NCBI GenBank assembly: GCA_948474755.1
Contig: CAOLHI010001255.1
Span: 124,001-188,000, forward strand
Direction: 5' to 3'
Source of the DNA: Ctenosaura bakeri
Taxonomy: Eukaryota; Chordata; Lepidosauria; Squamata; Iguanidae
Length of the DNA: 64,000 nucleotides
Numbering within the stretch: the stretch's first letter is position 1; each line of letters begins with the position of its first letter. Below the pieces are notes generated by a model. The model searched no databases and had not been told where the DNA came from. It saw only the letters and a list, made by a program, of their open reading frames with translations. Of the stretch, positions 36,430 through 48,666 are shown piece after piece. The position numbers and the translations under genes are program-made.

Positions 36430-37768
36430 GATGGAAGATCTTGTTAGGTTACTTGCCCCTCACAAACCTCCTAATCCCCCATCATCACATGGATCTACTG
36501 AAATTGCAGGTGGGCCCCTGAGTTACCCACATTTTGGGATTAACACAAAATTCTGGTTATAACCTATAAAGATATATCCAGGTCAGGTGCAGATGACATG
36601 GAGAACCATATTCTTCCATATGAGCCTGGCTGTGGCCATGGCTCTCATCTAGTTCACAAACAGCAGGAAACTGTTCTTCAAGACACTGATTCCTCATGGA
36701 CCTTCTTTTTCATAGGTCATTTGGCCCTGAGAGAGGCAAAATAGTATTTTTCATTACTACAAGCTATTGCTATAACTGTGCAATCAGAATCGGTGTTTTA
36801 TTGCATATGGACCAAAAGATGCAAAGTTTTTTTAAAATGTTATTGCCCAGTTGTTGTTGTTGTTGTTGTTGTTCTTCTTCTTCTTCTTCATCTTCTTCTT
36901 CTTCTTCTTATTCTTCTTCTTCTTCTTCTTCCTCCTCCTCTTCTAACTATTTTTCCAAAAATGTTGCAAAGTACAGCAGCCATGCTTTGGTCCTTTAATG
37001 TAATTTGCTTTCAAATTACTAAACACAATTACTTGATTTTGACACTGATACAGTTTAAGGGTGGTAATAGGTTAAAAATGTAGTTCCAGAATGCTGAGTC
37101 ATGAGGAAGGATAGTCTTGGTTTGTACAGAATACATGGTTTTACACAGAAGGTGGCTCAGGCCAACAAGTCTATTCTAGTAAGAGGTAATATTGCCTCAA
37201 CATGTTGCACTGATAAGAGGAGTTTTGGTATTAAGCTGAAATATTTTTCTTCCTAGAGGTGATTCTTTCAAAAAAAAAAAAATGAAGTGAAAGAGGCTTC
37301 TGTTGTGACTTCATTGAATTCTATAGCTGCAACAGGGAAAAAACAACACTTCCCTTAAATCTCTCCACTGGCAGCCATTCCAGCCAACAGAAGCTGAGGG
37401 AGATGGGAATGGAAGATGGAAACTCTACCATTACTAGATTGCTGGCTGGGGGATTCTGGGAGCTATAATCCAAAATAATTTAGCCAAGATATAGTCTGCA
37501 CCCTTCTTTCTTCTCCATACCTTTTTCCTTCTGTTTCATGATTGGCATTATGATGTCTGGTTGTATGCAATCCCCATCAGGGGCCTTTTCTGACTGAGAA
37601 AGAGGGTTAAAGAAGCTTCAAGTAGGTAAATGAACAAACAACAAAGTACTGTGCTGTAGCCATACCTGCTGCCAAGCATATGTATGAAAGACCAGTTGAG
37701 AACTGTTGGTGGTGCTCTAAGAAAGTGTAGACACACACTCCAGGATTGCTAAGTAATAGCATTTACTT
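36430..37768. other. Gene-free stretch with a trinucleotide tract
   Basis: Apart from the microsatellite at 36851-36943 and a repeat tail GGGGGATTCTGGGAGCTATA at about 37450, nothing is recognised. Confidence 0.5.
36851..36943. repeat. (GTT)n/(CTT)n/(CCT)n compound microsatellite
   Basis: About 30 trinucleotide units. The poly-Ser and poly-Val/Leu open frames over it are artefacts of the repeat. Confidence 0.95.
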
Positions 37769-37769
37769 A

Positions 37770-37916
37770 GGGTCTTTCTGCACTATACTTATAGTGCTAT
37801 TATTCCACTTTCAACATCCTATGGGATCCTGGGCTTTGCAGTTGAGGGAAGGGCATTTAGAATTCTCATCCAGAGAGCTCTTTGGCCTCAGTAAACTACA
37901 AACCCCAAGAAGAGGA
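37770..37916. mobile_element. Palindromic MITE fragment (copy I)
   Basis: Left arm and spacer present (TATAGTGCTATTATTCCACT, TTTGGCCTCAGTAAACTACA); the right arm is missing after ACCCCAAG. Confidence 0.8.
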
Positions 37917-38041
37917 AGTCTTCTTTCAGGAAGTAGTGTTGCTCCACTAGCACTATTATCCTTCTGTTTTAAGAGAGAGAATAAACTGTTGAAGAAAACA
38001 AGTTCTTATATTGCAGATGGTGCCCCAATTAAGGGGAATTG

Positions 38042-38350
38042 TCATAAGCCACTTGGACATTTGCACTTGCAATATTTCTGGTACTCATCTGACAAAGTTT
38101 TGGCATCATCAGTGTCATAGTTACCATATTGCTTCATAGGTTCGGGGCAAGCGAGGGGTATGTGTGTCCCATCACTGCAGGAATAATCTCTCATACACTT
38201 TTGGACTAAAGGCCACCAGTGATAATTCTCAGCACTGGTGGGAACATAATCAATAATGCAAGTTTTTATATTTGTCACTAGGCCTATTGAATAATGCATG
38301 GATAATTTATCAAAGTGCCTAGCTGGATGAGAGCAGGGTCCAACCAGACT
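38042..38350 (-). CDS. Unidentified cysteine-rich coding segment
   Basis: The minus-strand frame is open from the MITE border at about 38350 to a TGA at 38042. The final 80 residues have protein-like character: KTCIIDYVPT, YHWWPLVQKC, CSDGTHIPLACPEP, and a C-terminal CKCKCPSGL. Eight cysteines in that stretch suggest an extracellular, disulfide-bonded domain. It could be a last coding exon; CAATAG near 38282 is a possible but weak acceptor. It could also be part of a processed copy, because the frame continues upstream of that site. I do not recognise the family. MITE copy J lies directly upstream. Confidence 0.4.
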   Translation of the reverse strand, partial: SLVGPCSHPARHFDKLSMHYSIGLVTNIKTCIIDYVPTSAENYHWWPLVQKCMRDYSCSDGTHIPLACPEPMKQYGNYDTDDAKTLSDEYQKYCKCKCPSGL

Positions 38351-38352
38351 AG

Positions 38353-38497
38353 GGCCATTTCTGCACTAGACTGTTATAGTGCTATTATTCCACTTTCAAC
38401 ATCCTTTGACACCCCTCTCTAAACTGCAAACCCCAGGATTCCATAGGATGCTGAAAATGCAATAATAGCACTATAACAGTCTAATACAGAAATGGCC
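38353..38497. mobile_element. Palindromic MITE (copy J, internally deleted)
   Basis: 145 bp. Ends GGCCATTTCTGCACTAGA and TCTAATACAGAAATGGCC. Arms intact; the central spacer is largely gone. TAG flanks both ends (38350-38352 and 38498-38500). Confidence 0.85.
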
Positions 38498-38499
38498 TA

Positions 38500-41400
38500 G
38501 AATTTTGTCTCCAGTGGTAAGGATACAGTCACATTGTCTGTTAGTTGCTTCTATGTTCTGGTACACTGAGATATGAAGGTTAATTGCAGTTGGGTAGACA
38601 ACTTTTCCTCCCTCTACCATGGGAACGGGGACCTTTTCCTTTCAAGGTGTTTTGGATTGCAACACACACAGTCCCTTACCATTGGTTATACTTTGTGGAG
38701 CTGATGGGACTCATAGGCTATACTATCTGGAGGGACAAAACATCACTTTCCCTATAGACTTAATAAGCAGGGCCAGCCTTACCATTAGGTAGTGTGAGGC
38801 AACAACTTCAGGTTGTAGCTGCTGTTGGGAGAAGCAATGGGGTGCTCTCAGTTGCTTCTTCTAAGCCTTTTCCCTTTCCTGGAGAACAGTGCTGTGCATA
38901 CCACGTAGCATTTCCTACATGCCATAAATTGTCTCGGTGCTCTCTAGCAAGGTAGAGGACCCAACCTAAATTAGCAGTCTTGAGGTAAAATTCACCTGCC
39001 AGACCAGTCCAGGTCTGTACGTGGAATATAAATAGGCACCCTAGACAGGAAAATGTGCTCATGGGATAGCACTTCAGTTGAATGAATGCAGTCAGAGCTT
39101 TTTAGTGGATAGGAAGTCTTGTTAGTGAGATCTGAGTTCAGAGAAGCAACCCTTGAATTACTAGCACAAGAGCAATAGTTTTATTAAAGCAGCAGGAGAG
39201 TCATAGAGTACATAGCTCAATATTGCAGCCTTAAATGGTAAGTCTCAGTGCAGCACAGAGTGTTTTTTTCCCCTAGCCAGCCAAATGCAACAGACGGTTG
39301 GAGTGCTTTGTAATAATACAACATAATTCATTCCTTTGTACGGTAGTTTGAAGCTCTGAGCATTAGGTCATCTTTTCCATACTTTTGCCAGAGCAGGATT
39401 ATTGCACAGAGAAAGCTCTCCGAGGCTTTGTTTTAAATGGCCGTGTAGATGGGAGGTATATGATTTCTTTTGGAGACCACTCCACAGCTGAATAAATGTA
39501 GGGGCTTTCTCCCTACCTCCTCCCCAGCCTTTGGTAGTTGGCCAAAATTTCTCAGACAAATTCAAATGATTAAAAAATCTTGCATTTTTCTCTTCTAGTG
39601 CCTGTTGATCCTATAGTCATACCCTGTCTTTCCAGCCAATGGATTTCAGATGGATGGCTCTGATTTAGTGGAAATAGCTCTGCTTCCATTTCCACAGCTT
39701 TTATTTACAAACTTCAGGGAAATATGTGCCTACTCATGTGTCTGGGTGGAGGAACAAGGGGTGAGGAAGCTTTGGCCTTCCAGCTACTTTGCATTTCAAC
39801 TTCCAGAAGGCCCAAACAGCTAAAACCAAAACAGCAAAACAGTGTGTAAGATTCCCAAGTTAGTCTTTCAGTGAGTGAAAAAGGCCTTAATTAGTTTTGT
39901 CTATGGAAATTCTAGCCTTATTTCTCCCTCTACCATATTGCACATGCTTGTACAGATTCCAACTACAAATTTGTATCCTCCTTCATGAGAACCTTTCTGT
40001 GGTATTTTCAGCCTAGGCATACAGAAGGAAGTCCCAGTGGTTTCAGTGAAACCTTTGACTAGTCATGAATATGTCAGGCCCTGAAATTTCAGGGCCAAAC
40101 CCTGAGGCCAAGGGATGATTACTTTGTGATTTCGCTAGGGATGGGGAAGCCCTGATGTTGTAACAAAGGGAAACTCCTGGAGATATCATTAAGTACAATA
40201 TTTTAGGCATCAACCACAGTTACAGAGTTTGACATTCAAATGAAAAAACTTAGGGCCTTAGATGAATGTTTTTTATTGCTTTTACCACTTTGTTAGCTGC
40301 TTTGAATCCCATTGTTGAGTGCCAACTGAATCTTCAACATGGATGATGGGTCAGCAGCCTGCACCTAACCTAATGTGTATCTATTACTCCCATAGCAAGG
40401 GCAGCAGAATAATTTAAAGGGTGCAGACCAGGTGACATTGAATGCAGCTCTTTCCTCTAACAGAGGGCAACGGGTAGGTTGCATCTGCTTCCCTTTCATA
40501 TGATTCGTCATCTACCACCTGAGCCAACTACTTTATTCTGCCTAATGGTAGAACTGGCCCTGTTTCAATGTCAATCTGACAGCATTTTGGCTGGTAGTTA
40601 TTATTTCCCTTCTTGGAGGAGAATTGGAACCACCTGAACGTCTTGTAGCTTTGAAATTCTTCCTTCTTGTATAGTAATGCGTTTGCGTGCAAACAGGTAT
40701 ACAAAAATAGATAGATAGATAGATATTCACATTATACTAACTGTAAATTTAAAAATAAAAAAATTAAATGTGGTCTTGGAATTACTTTTGTAAACTCATC
40801 AGAGCTTGTAAAAAGTTGTGTTGTTATTGCTGATGTTGTTATGGTTATTGTCCTTCTCTTTCTTTGACTGGAGCCACCCAAGTCTGGGAGATTCAGGGAC
40901 TTATGGTCCAAATAAGTAACTTTTGCAAATTCTACTCATGTCTGACCTTTAACAGCTGCCCACACAACACATATTTTTCTTAAAGAGAAATGCAAATTTT
41001 TAGAAACTCCAACCAAGAAATCCTATTTAAGAGAATGGCTAGCAACTTGGAACATAATACACGTACAGAATATTAGGTTGTGGAACATACAGACCCCTCA
41101 TTTGGACCCCTGCTTAGCCATAGAAGGTATATGAGTGACTGTGGAGTGCTGGGTTAAATGTTGTCGTGAGTTGTAGAGTACACTTTTTGAATCAATGAGA
41201 GTTATATTAAGTGCTGACTTAACAAATCTTGTGGATTCAGTAAGTCTACTCTAATTGGGATTGTGTATGAGATTTAATCTTTGGTTTCTCTCTCTCAAGA
41301 CCAAACTACATGAGACGTTCCACCATGTGAATTTCCTCCCTTCAGTGGCTCTTTTTAAAACAAAAGCAGCTGAATGGAACTGCAATCTGAACCGGAAATT

Positions 41401-42300
41401 TGAGTTCAGGGAGATGTGTGTGTGTGTATGTTAATCTTGCCCCTCCTCTGGGTCATTGTTCCTTTCAGAATCACTCCCACCCATGTTATTTTTTGCATTA
41501 TGATCTCCTTTAAGTTGCTACTTCCTGTGGTTGCACTCTGTAAACAAGGCTAGGAAAAAAAAGAGGAAAATCTCATGAAAAATGCATACTGTAAAAACAA
41601 AGCTTTTTTTTTTTTAAGGAAAAAGATAACCCCATGGAAAATGCACACACATCTACAGTTATATGCACTTTGATTCTTTCAAGGGTTTTATCAGAATAAA
41701 TGAGACAGTATTTTAAGTCTACATGGGTTTAAAGGTAAAGATAATGCCCTCACAAACATCTCCCTCTAGAGGCAAAACTGGGTAACTGCCAGACTTATTT
41801 CCATCAGCTAATCTCTGAATTACAGCCAAACTTTACAGAAATGGAGAGCAGTCTTTGATTCTCCATCTCAGTATGCAGAGGCAGCTGTAACCAGACACCT
41901 ACACACCTATGCATGATTTGCTCCATCTGCAGCCTCCATCTTGGGGCTGGATTTAATTGCAAGTCTCAAAGCTACAACATCTGGCTGAATTTTGAGACTT
42001 GTTTCTTCCCGTGCTCCTTTTTATTACTGCCCAGTCTGATTAAGACTTCTGGAGAATTCAAAAGCTAGTACACATGTGTAGGATTTCGTTTGATCCTAAC
42101 AAAGAAAGGTTGACATTCATGCTGCTCTCCAGATGTGTTGTACTGTAACTCTCATAACCTCCCTAGCTGATATAGCCCGTGGGGAGAAGTGCACAGTTCT
42201 GACCTCATAATAAAGTCATTGTCCAACTGGGTTTTGTGGACCAGCACTGCTGTTTTTGTCGTTTTAATTTGCTGAAGAGTAATCCTCTTTCTTTTCCCTT
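38500..42300. other. Gene-free stretch
   Basis: No exon recognised; the integrin transmembrane and cytoplasmic exons were looked for on the minus strand and not found. A short (ATAG)n lies at 40707-40727. Confidence 0.45.
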
Positions 42301-42304
42301 ATAT

Positions 42305-42430
42305 GTTGACGTGTGCCTTGAAGTCATTCCCAGCTTAAGGTGACCCTAAGGTGAAACTATCGTGGGGTTTTCTTGGCAAAATTTATTCAGAAGGAGTTTG
42401 CCCTTGCCTTTCTCTGAGGTTGAAAGAGTG
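42305..42430 (-). mobile_element. Sauria-type SINE, partial
   Basis: Tail-side half on the minus strand (complement of GTGTGCCTTGAAGTCATTCC through CTTTCTCTGAGGTTGAAAGA). Ends where MITE copy K begins. Confidence 0.75.
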
Positions 42431-42432
42431 TA

Positions 42433-42520
42433 GCCATTTCCGCACTAGATAGTTATAGTGCAATTATTCGACTTTCAACATCTTATGGAATCCTAGGGCT
42501 TGCAGTTTAGGGAGGGGCCT
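42433..42520. mobile_element. Palindromic MITE fragment (copy K)
   Basis: The left arm GCCATTTCCGCACTAGATAG and core TATAGTGCAATTATTCGACT are present; broken after GGGAGGGGCC. Confidence 0.75.
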
Positions 42521-42691
42521 GAAAGGCTCCTCAAATAGACAATGGCTCTTCCTATTTTCTTAAGACTCAATATAACTAAGATGATGAAAGAATGTTCTCT
42601 CTCTCTCTCTGCATGTTTACTGGATCCTGACAACATTGGACTATATTCTGGATTTTTAAATGTTCCCAGTGCTGCTAACAGAGCCAGTGCA

Positions 42692-42790
42692 ATGTAGTGC
42701 TTTGAGTGTTGGACTAGGAATCTGGGAGACCAGAGTTCAAATCCCCATTCAGCCATGGAAACCCCCTGGGGGAAGTTGGACAAGTCATAG
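42692..42790 (+). mobile_element. Sauria-type SINE, 5' half
   Basis: tRNA-like head with GAGTTCAAATCCCC as the B-box-like sequence, truncated after GACAAGTCA. Confidence 0.8.
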
Positions 42791-42794
42791 ATGA

Positions 42795-44985
42795 TTTCCA
42801 CGCCTGATGGGGTCCTGCTGACATCCCGTCATGATCCCAGCAGCACCTTTGCTGGGATGGGAGTATGAAAATTTGGGGAAAGAAGGGGCCTTTCTCTTTC
42901 TCAATGCTGCCTACAGTCTTGACAAAGGAGCTAGGAATTTCTCCCAAATTCTCTTAGTTTTGAGCTGCCACCACCTGTTGATCAGAACTCACTCTACCAC
43001 AACGCAGTGGGATGTTGCTTGGGATTTTTCACTGTCTTCCACTGTCCTTCTCTTTTCTCACCTCCCCCTTCTGAGGTACGAGGAATCCTAACCAAGTGTG
43101 CACCCACGAAGAAGGTGTGGGAACGGAGAAGTAACAGCATCTTTACAGGAAAGAATTTATTTAAAATAGGCAAGGTAAACTAGGAAGTAAAATCATGAAA
43201 GGGCTTTCCCCCCCACTCAGGTATACTTCTTAGTTACAAACAGTTATAAACATAAATGTATTCTCAAATCAGCCAAACTGTCCAGGATAGATTTCTAGAG
43301 CAGCTAACTCGGTACATTCTACACCACTCACAGCAGTTAATCTTTTAAGTTGGTATTTTTGGGGAGAGCCAAAAGGCGGCCTTCTCTGCCTCTGATGGTT
43401 TCCCTCATTCCCCTCAAGATCCTTCTTCTAGCTTCTGGAAGCTTCTGTCTGTCCTTCCCCCAACTGGCCCACCACAACATATTCGGCCGGCTCCCTGCAG
43501 AAGGGTGCATGAGCCACATGTGCTTTTGTTCCACAGTGCAGTCACCTCTTTCCTGTGCTGTGCTGGGGAAGGAAGCTTGTGATTCTGCTTCTCCCCCTTC
43601 CACATGGTTGGGGATGATGGGAGCATCACGGGATCGTGGGTGCTTAAGGGATTTTTTCCATTAAACAAATATCCTGTGATTGTGACATGTGGGGATGTGC
43701 TGGCTACAGGACCATGTTGTTGGGGGGCCACAATGACTCCATGCAAAAGCATGAACTGTAGACCACTGCCGTCATGCCCCCACCGCAGGACTGTGATGCC
43801 AAGCAGAAATGGCCATACTCTCTCATCCTTAGAGGGAGGGAGTAGGAAATCCTCTCTGGAAAAAAAATCTTGCCAAGAAATCTCCATGATAGGGTTACTT
43901 TAAGGCTAAAGTTGCTCTAAGTTGAAGGTGCATAACGACTACAATCGCTATCTATACATTTCATACGCTGGAAATATGACATGAAACTAGCAGGGCTCTT
44001 CCAGATGGGCTGCTCTTAGCATTTGGAAAAGTTATTTTTGGGGATTAAAGTTGCCAATATCTTCCAGCCAGCACATCCTGGCAGGAGGATTTTGGGATCT
44101 GTAATCCAAAGAAATAACTTTTGTAAGTCCAGGAATTGCCAGACAAAAACTCTGTGCAGCTGTTCTATCCTGTCTTCCTTAATAGACTCCTTGTGGCAAA
44201 CCAAAATATGGAAGAAGTAGTAAAACACAGATTGTTGTTGATGGTTACAAATGAAATATTATGTCATCTGGACCCCATAAAATTCTGTGAGCAAAACAGG
44301 ACAGTTATATGATAAAAGTCTTGCTTGGAAGCATCCAAAATTAAAAATAAACAATCAGGAAAGTTGTTAGCTTTTGGTTAACAGATTCATTTAAAGAACA
44401 AGAGAAGTAGCAACCCAAATTGGCCTTAAAGTTTCTTGGGGTTTGGCCCAGCTTCTCCAAGGAAGCTCAGTCTGGTTGCAGTCCCCCTTTGTCTTTGAAT
44501 TAATGACAGAAGCATCCTGCAGGCAGCTGCAGCCAAGGGGCCATATGTTTGGCATCTTATTTCAGTTGGGAAGCTAGAACTGACCTTGGACCTTAACACT
44601 TGTAGTCCAGCCAATCTCTGTGTTTACTCAATTGTTTGGTTCTTTTTCTTTTCTTAGAGAAATGTGAAGTTTTTTCTTCCCGCGACAACATTTAGAAACT
44701 CCAAAAATAGCCCCCTTTTTGGCTTCTTTGTGATAATACAGCCTGTGTGAGCACTGCTGGACTTCCTCTTCTCATTCTCTGATCTCTTACTTCTTCATCT
44801 GTGATATCACAATGTCCCTTGATTTCTTTGATGCCATTGGCCAACTTGCTTTGATGTGCATACATCAACATATGGAAGAGAAATCATGGTTTCTCTGAGT
44901 GCCATTTGCTAGCTGATACAATGTTATTAGAAAGACTGGTCATTCTTGGTAGAGGGAACTGAATACAGATATACCTCAGTTAATG
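42795..44985. other. Gene-free stretch, GC-richer island at 43340-43860
   Basis: Contains a SINE tail scrap at about 43865-43945. The overlapping open frames at 43337-43903 on both strands have no domain; this block may be a decayed DNA element but I could not define its ends. Confidence 0.4.
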
Positions 44986-44987
44986 AA

Positions 44988-45155
44988 GTAGTTGTGTAGG
45001 ATGGGGGGGCGATACAGGTGGTTCGTCCCTAGCGGCAACATTTTTGGGGCATCCTGGCTTGTAGCCGTGCCCCCACACACCATGGCCACACCCCCATGCA
45101 CTGTGGCCACACCCCCTCCCTCCTCCCCTCCATGCACTCCAAGCTCTACTGCTGG
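44988..45155. repeat. GC-rich interspersed repeat (pair member 2)
   Basis: Shares GTTGTGTAGG at the start, the GGCAACATTTTTGGGGCATC block and following CCACACCCCC phrases with 16374-16570. Confidence 0.6.
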
Positions 45156-45889
45156 AAGTAGACATATTCTTGGGCATTACTTATTTAACAAAAAATGTGG
45201 TACCAGAGGCAAAAACAACATGGAAGGAATAAGACTAGTTCATACAGCACAAAAAAGAATAGCAGTTCAGGAAATGATTTATTCAGCACTAAAATAGGTA
45301 CATGTAAAGTGAAACAACCAGGTTAGGTAATCTTTGAATGAATAAACAGAAATATTTTAAATCTTCTAGAAACTAGTTGATACCACTTGAAGATTTCTTC
45401 CTAAATGCATCTGGGGGTAACTTTTTCCTTCACCAGCCTTCCTCTTTCTTATGATTTCCATTTGGTAGCCAAATGTACATATCTGTGCTTTGTTGTATTA
45501 GCATATCTGTTCTCCCCTTTTCTCTATGTTGTATTGGTCAGATATGTGCAGTAAGAGATTCCAGGGGCAGCTGCTGTTTACCTTGCCTGTTGTAAGGAGG
45601 CACATACAACTACAGCAGGGTCAAGCTAGAATATAATTTCATTCTTTCCCAGCTCAAGCTTTATTGCATTGCTTACTTCAGACATATTGCTGCAACCTGA
45701 CACTGAAAGTCTCTTTTTCTCCTGCTCTCCTTCACCATCTTCCCAATGATACTCTGACCTTCCTTGTCAGAGGCATTTATTAACAGAGATATGCCTGCAT
45801 CAATAAAAAATCTGGAACTGAATTTTAAACTCCATAAGAAACCATTAAATTAAATAAATACTTCCTCTAAGCCACATGTATTTAAATAA

Positions 45890-46269
45890 TCTAATATATA
45901 AAAGTCAAAGTTTGTTTGTCTGTGTCAGGCAAAGACCTCATATGATTGGCTGCCTAAGAAGATTCTATGGAATCCTGGAGTTTGCAGTTTTGGGAGGCGC
46001 CTTTAGAATTCTCAGCCAGAGAACAGCTCTGTCTGTTTTGAATATGCCGGTTGCTATGGACATGAGGCCTAGCAGCAAGGAGGAGAGCAGTGTATTCCCT
46101 CAGGAAAGCAACCTCTCTATGTTAATAACTCTGAACACAGATTGGATTGGGGAATATAGGTACTGGACAAGACAGTCTGGGGAATTAGACACACAGGATT
46201 TCAAATCTTTCTAACAAGTATTACCTATGAGAAAATAAAATCCTGGGCAAGGCTGGGTATATATGCTAG
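45890..46269 (+). mobile_element. Helitron-like non-autonomous element
   Basis: The 5' end reads A|TCTAATATATAAAAGTCAAAG and the 3' end GGGCAAGGCTGGGTATATAT followed by GCTAG|T. Both match Helitron termini (5' TC, 3' CTAG, insertion between A and T, GC-rich hairpin-like motif just before the 3' end). 380 bp with no RepHel coding capacity. A piece of the palindromic MITE family is embedded at 45964-46024. Confidence 0.65.
45964..46024. mobile_element. Palindromic MITE fragment inside the Helitron
   Basis: TTCTATGGAATCCTGGAGTT followed by CAGTTTTGGGAGG and CTTTAGAATTCTCAGCCAGA matches the middle of the MITE family. Confidence 0.7.
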
Positions 46270-46703
46270 TACTTTCTAATGGTAAAGTATTGTATAATGC
46301 ACAGTTGTACAATGCACAGTTACTAGCCACAATCAGACAAATAATTGGAATTTTCTGCTTATAAGTTACGTAACAGAACATATGTACGGTTCTCAGATGT
46401 ACTATGTTGTGATTTGCATAATGGTAGAAGTGGGGCTTAAGCTTAACCACAAATGAGCCCATGCATAAAACCATAATAATGTGCGGCAACGCCTCTTTAT
46501 GTGCTACAATGCATATATATTGAAACAGGTATTAAGTTCTTATTCAGCTGAGTAGAATTATTGACATGGCACGTTATATTCCTTGAATGTGCTATTTCCA
46601 GGCTGCTATATTTAAGATCACAGTCTAGAGTTGTTGTAATATGTATCTCTTATATATCATTCAATATCTGTTCTTAAACTGCCTGCATTTTCATAGAACA
46701 TTA

Positions 46704-46866
46704 TTGTTGTTGTGTGCCTTCAAATCGTTTCCAACTTATGGTGATCCTAAGGCAAATCTATCATGGGATTTTCTGTGGCTGAGAGTATGTGATATGCCCA
46801 AGGTCATCCAGTGGATTTCTATGGCCAAATAGAGAAACTGAACCCTGGTTTCCAGGGCTGTGGTCT
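46704..46866 (-). mobile_element. Sauria-type SINE
   Basis: Tail complement TTGTTGTTGTGTGCCTTCAA at the left; the head is truncated at about 46866, where MITE copy L starts. Confidence 0.8.
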
Positions 46867-46868
46867 AA

Positions 46869-47068
46869 GGCCATTTCCACACTAGCCTGTTATAGTGCTA
46901 TTATTCTACTTTCAACATCCCATGGAATCTGGGGTTTGCAGTTTAGAGATGGGCATTTAGAATTTTCAGCCAGAGAGCTCTTTGGCCTCAGTAAACTACA
47001 AACCCCAGAATTCCAAAAGATGTTGAAAGTAGAATAATAGCACTATAACAGGCTACTACTGAAATTCC
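46869..47068. mobile_element. Palindromic MITE (copy L)
   Basis: Left end GGCCATTTCCACACTAGCCT intact; both cores present; right end eroded (GGCTACTACTGAAATTCC). Confidence 0.85.
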
Positions 47069-47069
47069 T

Positions 47070-47876
47070 ACCAACCATCCCTGCACTGCATTAGAAATGT
47101 AAATCTGTATTACTACACTCTACATTTAAAAGGGAGACAGATATCCTGGGCTTGGATCCTAATTTTTGATAAGCTAACATATAGTGGAAAGAATACTTGA
47201 ATCATGGATGAAAAATGGCTTTCCCAAATGCCAATGAATCCCTCATAAGGAGAATACTGGATGGGTGAGAATCTTTGCAGTTCAAGTTGTATTTTGTATG
47301 GAAAATGTTGGTGGAGGGGCAGGTTCTGCAGACATTTTCTGGGCAGAAAAGAGCACTTCTGTGTAGAAAACACTGCTTCTGTGCAAAGTCCCTCTCCCAC
47401 AGTGTGAGTTTTTTCCTCCTCCCGTATAGGTTTTGACTTGTGAATAGTAGTCCTTTAAAACTATGCAGTTCTTGAGGACTTTCTTAGAGCAGGCATTTAA
47501 ATATCAAAATTATTCATTGTTGCCTACAAGAATTAAATTTATGAAGATTTACAACTGTAGCTAACATATCTACGTTCACAGAAGGAAGTGCAGAAGTATC
47601 TCTCGAGTCAAGGATCCTTCTGAACTAAGTGGGTACAGGTCACCATTGGGGTGGGAGAGATAACCCAGAGTCAGGGTTGGATGGCAAGTTAAGTTACTTT
47701 AAAATGTTCACAGAAGGAGCATGCCTCCAGTAACTTTCTCTTATTCAAGAGCACCATGACCCAAAATACTCTTTGGAAGTTTTCCAGTGATTGAAGGAGT
47801 GGCAAGGGAGCAGGGAGGACTTGTAAAACTTTCCTTCCATTAACTTCTTCAAGTCAGCTAAGCACAGGATTTAGGC
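47070..47876. other. Gene-free stretch
   Basis: Nothing recognised. Confidence 0.5.
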
Positions 47877-48182
47877 CAGTGGTTTTTAACCTTTTCTATA
47901 TCAGGGACCCCCCTATAAATATACTTGTTTGCAAACAAGAGAGAAGTTTGGGAATGTGCACTTGTCTGCCACCATGTCCCTTTTGTCAGAGATGCAGCAG
48001 CAGACGGTGTGGGTGCTGAGGGAAATAGTGGCAGGCATTTGCGCATGCCCAGATTGCTCCCTTGTTTGCAAATGAGGGAGCAGTTTCGGCACCCACAAGT
48101 CCCCTGCTGCTGCATCCCTGTTACTGCTGCTGCTGTTGGTGTCCTGCAGCAGGGGTCTGTGGACCCTCGTTAAGAACCACTG
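47877..48182. mobile_element. Non-autonomous hAT element
   Basis: Ends CAGTGGTTTTTAACC and GGTTCTTAACGA-type complement (right end GTTAAGAACCACTG) are typical hAT termini. Flanks ATTTAGGC and ACCTAGGC form an imperfect 8-bp target duplication, the hAT size. 306 bp, no transposase. Confidence 0.8.
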
Positions 48183-48646
48183 ACCTAGGCAATTGGTTCC
48201 AGGTACGGAGATGTATATTTCTTGCTGGATAGGAATGCATGGAAATGGTTGGAAAGATGTTAGCTGTGGCTGCTATTCTCCTGTCTGAAGAGACCAATTT
48301 CCATCACTGACTTCACCCACTAAATGCTGACCCCTATTGGGGAGAATTGTGGGTACATCGTGTACACAACACTATTAAATGCAGATAACTTTTATGCACA
48401 GAAGGGAAATTTAAAATTTAGACCGAAACTCATGATGGATTCTCTAACCTGCTGCCACTGGAATCATCAGCTACCATTGTGGTAGGGAAAGCGGAAGGTC
48501 CTTTGAACAAAGTAACTTATAGCCCAAATGAGGTGAAGAGAATAACAGACAATGATCAAAACAACTGAATACTACAGAGTACACAAGGTTTAATTATGAA
48601 GAGGGAGAGGGCTTAAAAACATTGCTCATTTACTAATATTTAATAT
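48183..48646. other. Gene-free stretch
   Basis: Presumed intron or 3' flank of the integrin gene; nothing recognised. Confidence 0.4.
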
Positions 48647-48666
48647 ATTAACGTTTAATATATCTT
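48647..48666. repeat. L1 target-site duplication, left copy
   Basis: ATTAACGTTTAATATATCTT, identical to 51101-51120. Confidence 0.95.

Noticed and set aside
36696..37083. Poly-Ser and poly-Val/Leu open frames
   Set aside because: Produced by a trinucleotide microsatellite; no conserved context.
38808..39062. Minus-strand 84-codon frame as an exon of the neighbouring cysteine-rich segment
   Set aside because: No acceptor or donor that joins the two, and no shared character.
43337..43903. Overlapping 90-157 codon frames on both strands
   Set aside because: Mutual overlap on opposite strands in a GC-richer block with no domain; looks like composition effect.
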